Source: Vibrio tritonius
GTDB lineage: Bacteria; Pseudomonadota; Gammaproteobacteria; Enterobacterales; Vibrionaceae
Length of the DNA: 64,000 bases
Assembly: GCF_001547935.1 (NCBI RefSeq)
Contig: NZ_AP014635.1
Location: 372,001 to 436,000 of the forward strand
Direction: 5' to 3'
Within the stretch, counting starts at the first letter, position 1. Every line of letters starts with the position of its first letter. The notes below the pieces were generated by a model. That model saw only the letters and a list, made by a program, of their open reading frames with translations. It had not been told where the DNA came from and ran no database searches. This document shows, in pieces, positions 57,132 to 64,000 of the stretch. The position numbers were made by a program, and so were the translations under genes.

Positions 57132-58130
57132 TTATTTCGCTTTCTTATCTACTAGCTCGATAGCTTGTGTCAATGCTGTTTTAAAACTTCCAATATCAGC
57201 AAGACCGGTGCCAGCAAGATCGAGTGCTGTACCATGGTCAACGGACGTCCTAATAAAAGGTAAACCTAAAGTGATGTTTACTGATTGTCCAAACCCTTTG
57301 TATTTTAGTACAGGCAACACTTGATCGTGATACATGCCTAAAACCGCATCGGCGTCTTGTAAATATTTGTCACTAAAAATGGTATCTGCTGGTAAAGAAC
57401 CAACCAGATGATATCCCTTTTCTTGACGTAATCGTTCGAGTGTTGGGTTTATGGTATCGATCTCTTCATGACCCAAAACACCATCTTCACCGGCGTGAGG
57501 ATTCAAACCACAGACGTAAATCGTCGGGCGCTCAATCGCGAATTTTTCGACCAGATCTTTATGGAGAATATCGATAATTTTCTCCAAACGTTCACTGGTT
57601 ACTGCTTTGGATACATATGCCAATGGAATATGTGTTGTTACCAGTGCCGTTCTGAGCCCTTCTGTTGCCAACATCATGACAACTAAAGGTGTTTTAGATA
57701 GTTCAGCAAAAAATTCAGTGTGGCCGCTAAATGCGACTCCAGCTCGGTTAATTACCCCTTTATGTACGGGGCCGGTGACAATAGCATCAAATTCATCATT
57801 CATACAGCCCAAAGCGGCTCTTTCTAATGTTTTTAGTACATATTGTCCATTGGCTTCATTTAGCTGACCTGCAATTGCAGGTTCAGCCATCGCAATATGT
57901 TCGACAACCAAGGTGCCCGCTTTTTGGGGCACCGCTGTGTTATCTTTTTGATAATCTTGTAATTGAACCGAGATGTTGAGTTGTTGTGCCCGAGTAGCTA
58001 ACAACTGTTTATCGGCACAAATGACTAATTGGTGTGGCCAGTCGTGCTGTGATAGCGCTAAAACAAGATCGGGACCAATACCTGCAGGCTCACCTGCAGT
58101 AACAACCAATTTTCTAACGGTCACTGTCAT
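57132..58130 (-). CDS. pdxA: 4-hydroxythreonine-4-phosphate dehydrogenase
   Basis: NAD-dependent step in the DXP-dependent pyridoxal phosphate route. From ATG 58130 ([22 protein letters not shown]) the protein has 332 residues, the usual length; an open extension to 58196 lies inside surA and is not favoured. GEPAGIGPD (~14-22), [14 protein letters not shown] (~123-136), [12 protein letters not shown] (~268-279) and [11 protein letters not shown] (~303-313) are family motifs, the histidines binding zinc. It overlaps surA by 17 bases. Confidence 0.97.
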   Translation of the reverse strand: MTVTVRKLVVTAGEPAGIGPDLVLALSQHDWPHQLVICADKQLLATRAQQLNISVQLQDYQKDNTAVPQKAGTLVVEHIAMAEPAIAGQLNEANGQYVLKTLERAALGCMNDEFDAIVTGPVHKGVINRAGVAFSGHTEFFAELSKTPLVVMMLATEGLRTALVTTHIPLAYVSKAVTSERLEKIIDILHKDLVEKFAIERPTIYVCGLNPHAGEDGVLGHEEIDTINPTLERLRQEKGYHLVGSLPADTIFSDKYLQDADAVLGMYHDQVLPVLKYKGFGQSVNITLGLPFIRTSVDHGTALDLAGTGLADIGSFKTALTQAIELVDKKAK

Positions 58131-59409
58131 CACCTTTGAGTACTTCAACGTAGGCGCCAGCGCGTAACTCTTGTAGCCATGCACTTGCTTCTTCATTGAA
58201 CTTACGATTAAACAGAATTCGATAAGCTTTATTTTTCATCGCAGCGTCGGTTTTGTCGACTTTGCGGCGATCAAGTACTTCTACAATATGCCAACCATGG
58301 ACTGTTTTAAATGGTTGGCTGATTTGACCCACAGGCAGTGTTTCTACTTGGTGCTTAAACTCGGGAACATACATGTCTGGAGTTTGGTAGCCTAGCTCGC
58401 CTTTTTGCGAGGCAGAACCTGGGTCTTGGCTATATTGTTGAGCCAGTTCACCAAAGGTTGCTTCACCTGATTTGATTTGACGAATAAAGCCATTTAACTC
58501 TTTTTTCGCCCCTTCATCGCTAAGGATGATACTTGGTTTAATCAAAATATGACGTGCGTTCACTTCAGTGACCGCCACAGATTGAAGTCCTTTAACATCG
58601 CTGATTTTTAGAATGTGGATACCTGCGCCACTAGTGAAAGGACCAATAATATCGCCTTTTTTGTGGTCTTTAAGTTGGTCTGCGAAGATGGTTGGCATTT
58701 CTTCTTTACGCATCCATCCCCAGTCACCACCTTCTAGTGCTTTGGGCCCTTTAGAAACACTCATAGCCAATTGGCTAAAGTCAGCACCTGCTTTTAACTG
58801 AGTAACGATTTTTTTCGCTTGTGCAGTGATTTGTGCTCGATTGGTATCGTTGTAGCGAAGTTGAATATGGCTAATTTGGTATTGCACAGAGGCATTGGTT
58901 TCTTTTGCCAGCAACTTAGCCATGTTGTCTACTTCCGCCGGAATGATATTGATTCGACGGCGCACTAATGCATTACGAGCCTCGTTAATCTCCATTTCTT
59001 TGCGGATTTGTTCACGAAACTCTCCGTAGGTTAATCCTTCTTCCTGAACCGATTTTGTCAGTTGAGCAACAGTTTGTTTATTACGTTTGGCAATGTCCTT
59101 AATGGCTTGCGTTAAACTGGCATCATCAATTTTTACACCAATACGTTTAGCTTCTTGCTCTTGTAAGGTATCTAGAGTCAGTTTTTCAATGACCTGATCA
59201 CGTAGTACTTTATCGTCAGGTAGACTTTTTGCGCTTTTGCTTGCACTAGCTTTAATAGTTTTGATCGCGTTGGTGATATCACTCTGGAGAATAACGCCAT
59301 CGTTAACGATGACTGCTACACCGTCAAGCTCAACGGGTTTAGCGAAAGCCGTGGAGGTAATCGTCAGCATAGTTGCGACACTAATTAAGGCGTGTTTCCA
59401 CAAGTTCAT
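58114..59409 (-). CDS. surA: Periplasmic chaperone and peptidyl-prolyl isomerase SurA
   Basis: Escorts outer-membrane proteins, including LptD encoded just upstream, to the BAM complex. The 431 residues comprise a signal peptide (1-23, STAFA), an N-terminal chaperone domain (~25-165) and two parvulin domains (~170-272, 285-385). The second parvulin carries the full pattern [21 protein letters not shown]. It is 48 bases after lptD and overlaps pdxA. Confidence 0.97.
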   Translation of the reverse strand: MNLWKHALISVATMLTITSTAFAKPVELDGVAVIVNDGVILQSDITNAIKTIKASASKSAKSLPDDKVLRDQVIEKLTLDTLQEQEAKRIGVKIDDASLTQAIKDIAKRNKQTVAQLTKSVQEEGLTYGEFREQIRKEMEINEARNALVRRRINIIPAEVDNMAKLLAKETNASVQYQISHIQLRYNDTNRAQITAQAKKIVTQLKAGADFSQLAMSVSKGPKALEGGDWGWMRKEEMPTIFADQLKDHKKGDIIGPFTSGAGIHILKISDVKGLQSVAVTEVNARHILIKPSIILSDEGAKKELNGFIRQIKSGEATFGELAQQYSQDPGSASQKGELGYQTPDMYVPEFKHQVETLPVGQISQPFKTVHGWHIVEVLDRRKVDKTDAAMKNKAYRILFNRKFNEEASAWLQELRAGAYVEVLKGDDSDR

Positions 59410-59457
59410 TTCAGATCCTATTGAAATTAGAGGGCTGAAACATCAGCCCAAATTAGA

Positions 59458-61809
59458 TTAGTTATTTAGGAAAAATGGTCGGCCGTAGCCCAAGGAGCTA
59501 CTGCTAGAGATTAGGTCTGTACCCATATTGGTGCCTAACCCTGTGATACCAAAGCTGATACCAAAGTTGTTTTCATAAACAGGCGTTGCATCTGGGTAGT
59601 TATACAGGGTGCTATTCCAGTGATCCAGTTCTCTACTATAGGTAAACCCTAAGTACCAACAATCCGACGTATAACGTAGACCAGCGATCCACTCTAAAGG
59701 TTCATCGATTGTTAAATCATAGAAATATTGACCCGTGGCGTACCATTTTGGCGTAATTTGATATGCGCCTAAAAGGCCTGCTTGAGAAATACCATCTGTG
59801 GTGTAGTTACGATAGTTATCTTTGGTGATAAAGCTGGCTTGTTCTTGGATGTAATCCAAACTCACATAACGATAGTTAGCTTGTACATAACCTTGGTCAA
59901 AACGGTATTCCAGAGTGCTATTACCGGTTTGTACGCTGTCTTTATGCGTGTCGTACTGAATACCGCCATGGTAGAACAAGTAATCATCGTAGTTGAAGTC
60001 GGTTTCAATCGCCCAAGCAGAAAAATCAGAGCTGCCTTCTTCCTCATCAACGTCTTGTGGGGTTGATGCTGAATGGAAGTAAAATATCTGACCAAATGAC
60101 ACATTGAAACGTTCTTTATACTGATCGTCAAAGAAACGAGTAGTTGCACCGTAGCTTAGTTGGTTAGCCGAGGCGATATAGTCGATACTGCTATAACGAT
60201 GTGAGCGGAACAAACCGTAGTAGTCCGTTTGCAGCAGGGTAGTATCGTAGTATGAGTAGATATCTTTCTGGTCTACCTTAGGTATGTAGAGATACTGTAC
60301 TTGAGGCTCTAGTGTTTGAGTGTATTCACCCAACACCTTGTCATTACTTTCAAGTGTAATACCGGCATGGCTACGAAACTCTGGCACAACGCGAGAAGTA
60401 CTCTCTTTCAGGTCATACCCATCGGCTTTTATGTCGGTTAAATCAATGTTATTCAGATCTTGTTGATAGTAGGTTCCAAGCACACGAGCGTCTGTGGTCC
60501 ACGTTCCCCAAGTATTGCCCAGTGGAATAGTTAATCCCGGCTCTATGTGTACGCGGGTTGCGGATGGTTTGTTGTCTGAATCATTTTCAAACCGTGCGAC
60601 GTGGCTTTTTAGATCGAAATCCAAATAACGCATCACTTCCGGCGCATAGTAGTTATACGATAGCTGAGGTAATAATTTATAAGGTAAATCGCTAGAGCTT
60701 TCGGTCAACAGCTGGAAGTTACGAACCAAGATGGAAGCATCCCAGTTTTGAGTACGATACTGAGCTTCACCTTCTTGCATTAACTGACCGTCTTCACGGT
60801 TACCCACACTAGAGCTTAAGTCAGAGAAGTAATCGATATCGCTTACTTTTGAGTAATCGATAGTGAATTTCCAGTTTTTTTCGTAAATACCATTGTGCTC
60901 ATATTGGAAACCCCAACGAGCACTATCGTCTTCGTACTGGTTATCTTCTGGAAGATACTCAGAGGTGATTTCACCACTACCTAAATCGGTTAGATAGCGA
61001 AATTTACTGTTAAGTTGAGTACCTCGTTTTTGCATGTAGTGCAAAGTGGTTTCTAAATCGTAGTTCGGAGCCAAGTTCCAGTAAAAGGGAACTTCTATCT
61101 CCATACCATCTTGTGAGCCGTAAGAGACGCTAGGGTAGAGGAAGCCTGTTTTACGTGTGTCACCGATAGGTACGGTTAGCATCGGTAAATACATGACAGG
61201 AACGTTTTGAATTTCAAAACGAGGGTTGTAAAAAGTAGCTTCTTCTTCGTCTTGGTCAATGTCGATGCTTGATGCAACAAAACGCCATGAACTATCCCCT
61301 TCGGGACAAGAGGTGATGGAGCCGTCTTCAATTTGATAAACCGCTTTACCAGTGCGTGAAATGTAGACCGCATGCCCACGGCCTGGTTGGCATAAGAATT
61401 GGTAATCAGTGTTTTCTAAGGTCATTTGATCGGAGTTAAGGTTATTGGTCGCCTTATCCGAACGTGTTTTGACTTGGCCATCATTAAATTGAACATCACC
61501 TTCAGCAACAACGACGTTTTCTTTTTGGTGCAATGTAACGTTATTGGCTTTAATGCGTTTGGTGCCTTGAGTCACTACCACATTACCCGAGTAAGTAGCT
61601 TTATCACCATTAATTGCTTCTAGCTTATCTGCCTCTACATTGATAGGCTGTTCTTGCGAGTTTTTCTCTTCTAACTGAGGAGCTGCGCATTGTTCGATGC
61701 CGCTAATCTCTGTTGAACGAGTCACTTGGCTGTCTTCAGCTTGAGTTTGAGGCGCGAATAGAGCCGCACTAATGGAAGCGGCTAAAAACGTGCGGGGAAA
61801 ACGTAACAT
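59458..61809 (-). CDS. lptD: LPS-assembly outer-membrane protein LptD
   Basis: With LptE it inserts lipopolysaccharide into the outer leaflet. The 783 residues have a signal peptide (1-24, PQTQA), an N-terminal beta-jellyroll / OstA domain (~50-190, [25 protein letters not shown]) and a large C-terminal beta barrel (~220-783, many alternating Tyr-rich strands). The cysteines available are CAAPQ (~41), CQPGRG (~139), CPEGDS (~168) and CW (late), enough for the inter-domain disulphides. First of the lptD-surA-pdxA-rsmA row. Confidence 0.96.
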   Translation of the reverse strand: MLRFPRTFLAASISAALFAPQTQAEDSQVTRSTEISGIEQCAAPQLEEKNSQEQPINVEADKLEAINGDKATYSGNVVVTQGTKRIKANNVTLHQKENVVVAEGDVQFNDGQVKTRSDKATNNLNSDQMTLENTDYQFLCQPGRGHAVYISRTGKAVYQIEDGSITSCPEGDSSWRFVASSIDIDQDEEEATFYNPRFEIQNVPVMYLPMLTVPIGDTRKTGFLYPSVSYGSQDGMEIEVPFYWNLAPNYDLETTLHYMQKRGTQLNSKFRYLTDLGSGEITSEYLPEDNQYEDDSARWGFQYEHNGIYEKNWKFTIDYSKVSDIDYFSDLSSSVGNREDGQLMQEGEAQYRTQNWDASILVRNFQLLTESSSDLPYKLLPQLSYNYYAPEVMRYLDFDLKSHVARFENDSDNKPSATRVHIEPGLTIPLGNTWGTWTTDARVLGTYYQQDLNNIDLTDIKADGYDLKESTSRVVPEFRSHAGITLESNDKVLGEYTQTLEPQVQYLYIPKVDQKDIYSYYDTTLLQTDYYGLFRSHRYSSIDYIASANQLSYGATTRFFDDQYKERFNVSFGQIFYFHSASTPQDVDEEEGSSDFSAWAIETDFNYDDYLFYHGGIQYDTHKDSVQTGNSTLEYRFDQGYVQANYRYVSLDYIQEQASFITKDNYRNYTTDGISQAGLLGAYQITPKWYATGQYFYDLTIDEPLEWIAGLRYTSDCWYLGFTYSRELDHWNSTLYNYPDATPVYENNFGISFGITGLGTNMGTDLISSSSSLGYGRPFFLNN

Positions 61810-61962
61810 TGAGTTGTTCTATCCTGTTGAGCTTAAATGATTCCTGAAATCGGGAGCGAAAATCAAAACTTAAATATAACAGTTCATATCATAAAGGAAA
61901 TTGCAGCTTCCGACACTATCAGACTGCTTTGCAACTTAAAAATTCACACATGAGAGCACATA

Positions 61963-62814
61963 ATGCAGATTTTTGGCAAAATTCTTGGCGCTTTCTTTGG
62001 GTTCCTATTTGGTGGACCTATTGGCGCTATTTTCGGGTTATTTCTTGGGCACCAATTTGATAAAGCAAGACGATTAAGTCAAGCAGGTTTTAGCTCTGGT
62101 CGGTTTGGTGGACCAAGCCAAGCAGAGAGGCAGCAGGAATTTTTTAATTCAGCCTTTGCCGTTATGGGGCATGTTGCCAAAGCAAAAGGGCAGGTGACTC
62201 GTCAAGAAATCCAACTAGCGACTCAAGTCATGGATCGTATGGGATTGGTTGGCGAGCCAAGAAAAGCTGCGCAAGATGCTTTTCGCCAAGGTAAAGAGTC
62301 ATCGTTCCCTTTAGAGCAAGTATTGGAAAAAATACGCTTAATTACCGCTGGCCGTTATGACTTATTACAGTTTTTCTTGGAGTTGCAAGTCTCATCAGCC
62401 TTTGCCGATGGCGATCTTCACCCAAGCGAACGAGAGTTGTTATTTAAAATTGCAGCAGGGCTTGGTTTCTCAGCCGCTCAACTAGAGCAACGTTTACGGA
62501 TGCAAGAAGCGGCATTTCGTTTTCAACAAGGCGGATTCGGTGGCCAAGGTTCGCAGCACAGCGGTGGTCAATCAAGTTGGCAACAAGCCAGCACGAAAGA
62601 TCAATTGGCGGATGCATACGAAGTGTTAGGTGTGAGTGCGGATGCCGATGAGAAGACCATCAAACGCGCTTATCGTAAATTAATGAATGAACACCATCCG
62701 GATAAGTTGATGGCGAAAGGGCTACCACCTGAAATGATGAACGTCGCGAAAGAAAAGTCACAGCAAATTCAACATGCGTATGATTTGATAAAAAAAGCGA
62801 AAGGTATCCACTAA
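61963..62814 (+). CDS. djlA: Co-chaperone DjlA (membrane-anchored DnaJ-like)
   Basis: A DnaK partner anchored in the inner membrane. The 283 residues have an N-terminal membrane segment (~6-28, LGAFFGFLFGGPIGAIFGLF) with glycine dimerisation motifs and a TerB-like domain (~55-180). A Gly/Gln/Ser-rich linker (~188-212) leads to the C-terminal J domain (~217-283) with HPD in NEHHPDKL. ATG after AGAGCACATA, no strong ribosome-binding site seen. Divergent from lptD, as is standard. Confidence 0.95.
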   Translation: MQIFGKILGAFFGFLFGGPIGAIFGLFLGHQFDKARRLSQAGFSSGRFGGPSQAERQQEFFNSAFAVMGHVAKAKGQVTRQEIQLATQVMDRMGLVGEPRKAAQDAFRQGKESSFPLEQVLEKIRLITAGRYDLLQFFLELQVSSAFADGDLHPSERELLFKIAAGLGFSAAQLEQRLRMQEAAFRFQQGGFGGQGSQHSGGQSSWQQASTKDQLADAYEVLGVSADADEKTIKRAYRKLMNEHHPDKLMAKGLPPEMMNVAKEKSQQIQHAYDLIKKAKGIH

Positions 62815-62840
62815 GTTATTGCAACTTTATCAAAACACAT

Positions 62841-62867
62841 CAAGCCGGCCTCGTGCCGGTTTTTTTA
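62841..62867 (+). terminator. djlA terminator
   Basis: AA(G)CCGGC-CTCGT-GCCGGTT (one bulged G) followed by seven T. Confidence 0.8.
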
Positions 62868-62889
62868 TAGAGCATTGTTCAGAAACGAA

Positions 62890-62917
62890 AAAAGCCACAA
62901 CTTGCGTTGTGGCTTTT
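62890..62917. terminator. Terminator of the tRNA cluster
   Basis: AAAAGCCACAA-CTTGCG-TTGTGGCTTTT, 11-bp perfect stem. Read leftward it ends in a T run just after the last tRNA; read rightward it may back up djlA. Confidence 0.9.
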
Positions 62918-62924
62918 CGAAAAG

Positions 62925-63000
62925 TGGCTCCCCCTGCAAGACTTGAACTTGCGACATACGGATTAACAGTCCGCCGTTCTACCGACTGAACTAAGGGGGA
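62925..63000 (-). tRNA. tRNA-Asn (GTT)
   Basis: A 76-nt cloverleaf on the minus strand, TCCCCCTTAGTTCAGTCGGT...; anticodon GTT in GGACTGTTAATCC; CCA encoded. Second copy of the Asn gene, last in the cluster. Confidence 0.97.
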
Positions 63001-63028
63001 ACAGATTGTGTATTTCTCTTAAGAGAAA

Positions 63029-63105
<77 letters not shown>

Positions 63106-63141
63106 TGGTATCAACAAGAGTCACTCTTATCGATAAAATAG

Positions 63142-63217
63142 TGGCTCCCCCTGCAAGACTTGAACTTGCGACATACGGATTAACAGTCCGCCGTTCTACC
63201 GACTGAACTAAGGGGGA
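63142..63217 (-). tRNA. tRNA-Asn (GTT)
   Basis: Identical in sequence to the Asn gene at 62925-63000, same anticodon GTT, encoded CCA. Part of the tandem Thr-Asn duplication. Confidence 0.97.
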
Positions 63218-63246
63218 ACAGATTGTGTATTTCTCTTTAAGAGAAG

Positions 63247-63322
<76 letters not shown>

Positions 63323-63367
63323 ACATTATTCTTTGTCATTCGTGTTAGACACCAACAACTTAAATTG

Positions 63368-63443
63368 TGGTGCCCGGAGGCGGAATCGAACCACCGACAC
63401 GAGGATTTTCAATCCTCTGCTCTACCGACTGAGCTATCCGGGC
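63368..63443 (-). tRNA. tRNA-Phe (GAA)
   Basis: A 76-nt tRNA, GCCCGGATAGCTCAGTCGGT...; anticodon GAA in GGATTGAAAATCC; CCA encoded. First gene transcribed in the leftward cluster. Confidence 0.97.
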
Positions 63444-63453
63444 GACGAGGTGT

Positions 63454-63482
63454 ATTAAAAGGTTTTTCTGGTTTTTCGTCAA
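63454..63482 (-). promoter_or_regulatory. Promoter of the Phe-Thr-Asn-Thr-Asn tRNA cluster
   Basis: Leftward TTGACG (plus 63477-63482), 17-bp spacer, TTTAAT (plus 63454-63459), then a GC-rich discriminator just before tRNA-Phe. Near-consensus sigma-70 boxes in the place a stable-RNA promoter must be. Confidence 0.72.
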
Positions 63483-63800
63483 CACTAAATTGCAAAAAAA
63501 AGTTTGTTTGTTGTTTTTATATACTTTATGGCCTGTTTTTATCCATTTTTCTGCAAAAGCAGCGATATTTTAGGGGGGGAAGCCCCTTAAACTCTGGAGA
63601 AAAACTTAGGTTTTAACTCATTTTGCATAGTAAAAGAGTCATGCAATAGTAAAAGTGGATCCCTTACGCAAGGTATTGGTAATCCAATGAGATTAAAGCT
63701 TAACCGGAGCATGAGTAACAATCGAATGCAAAGTGAGCGGTCGAAATAGTGCTGTACTTTTGTTGGTTTATAACCATTAGGTTCGTGATCTAATAAGAAA
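63483..63800. other. Intergenic region upstream of the tRNA cluster
   Basis: About 320 bp with A/T-rich tracts near the tRNA promoter. Short open frames here lack ribosome-binding sites and resemblance to families. I see no gene, RNA or terminator I can support. Confidence 0.4.
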
Positions 63801-63870
63801 TACCCAAATAACCTCAAGATGCAGTTTCAGTTAGAGTGTATTTGCTCATAAGCAAGGCACTGATTTAAAT
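63801..63870 (-). repeat. Partial, diverged copy of the MITE-like element
   Basis: TACCCAAATAACCTCAAGAT and the following ~50 bp match the reverse complement of the right half of the 48336-48471 element (shared GCTCATA.GCAAGGCAC.GATTT.AAT) with scattered changes. The other half is not recognisable. The last 130 bp of the window hold nothing else I can call. Confidence 0.6.
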
Positions 63871-64000
63871 GAATCCTCATCTAGAGAGAAAAACGCGATA
63901 GTGTAGCTGGGTTATAGCAATTTGATAGAGTGGGCGAGAAAAGAGAACGATGCTGGGATAGGGGAGAACCAGTGGTGTTGGGAAAGGTAATCAAAGCAGG

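Noticed and set aside
63365..63616. 83-codon open frame beginning within tRNA-Phe
   Set aside because: Its first residues are simply the translated tRNA-Phe reverse strand, a common spurious call in bacterial genomes.
63587..63817. 76-codon leftward frame in the last intergenic region
   Set aside because: No ribosome-binding site, no domain resemblance, and it runs into the MITE-like copy.

Overview
The window is a chromosomal segment of a Vibrio species (Vibrionaceae, moderate GC). The evidence is a complete MSHA pilus locus (mshH-I-J-K-L-M-N-E-G-F-B-A-C-D-O-P-Q) followed by mreBCD, maf, rng, yhdP and tldD. The surrounding order (metH, lysC, aminotransferase, pglL, uvrA, galU, qstR, ssb; argR, mdh, ispB, rplU, rpmA, obgE, folA; lptD, surA, pdxA, rsmA, apaG, apaH; djlA, tRNAs) matches, from memory, the arrangement in V. 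cholerae chromosome 1. The species cannot be named from this sequence alone.

Layout. 1-4.2 kb: the 3' end of metH, then lysC read leftward behind a lysine riboswitch and terminator, then a class V aminotransferase. 4.2-11.5 kb: a PglL-type O-oligosaccharyltransferase, uvrA with a LexA box, galU, a QstR-like LuxR-family regulator and ssb. 11.5-14.9 kb: an apparent accessory insertion between ssb and mshH, with a Rep_3-type replication initiator, a YbaK deacylase and a DUF2075/Schlafen-group-3 type helicase. It includes an AT-rich gap and iteron-like ACTGTTCATT repeats, and is the least ordinary part of the window. 14.9-33.4 kb: the MSHA operon, with nearly all genes overlapping or closely spaced. 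It encodes a degenerate GGDEF/EAL protein (MshH/CsrD), the inner-membrane platform (I, J, K, G), a secretin (L), ATPases (M, E; E has a c-di-GMP-binding N-terminal domain), the major pilin (A), minor pilins (B, C, D, O, P) and a large putative tip protein (Q). 33.5-44.4 kb: the cell-shape and envelope cluster mreBCD-maf-rng-yhdP-nitrilase-tldD. 44.6-49.7 kb: rraB, an orphan GH2-like beta-domain protein, a tandem-duplicated DUF2061 protein, an orphan TAXI solute-binding protein beside a 36-bp perfect palindrome, then argR and mdh divergently arranged around a 136-bp MITE-like element. 49.8-54.5 kb: ispB divergent from rplU-rpmA, then obgE and a two-gene threonine/serine exporter-like pair. 54.5-62.8 kb: folA, converging with the leftward lptD-surA-pdxA-rsmA-apaG-apaH cluster, and djlA. 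62.9-63.4 kb: a leftward tRNA cluster Phe-Thr-Asn-Thr-Asn in which the Thr-Asn pair is tandemly duplicated.

Most of the window is conserved core with well-understood families. The items most worth attention are the Rep_3/helicase insertion and its repeats, the dispersed MITE-like family (one full and two partial copies), the perfect 36-bp palindrome, the lysine riboswitch-terminator overlap, the LexA site embedded in the galU terminator, and the orphan TAXI and GH2-like proteins. No CRISPR array, transposase, integrase or rRNA gene was seen. All function calls come from reading the sequence and family knowledge; no searches were run.
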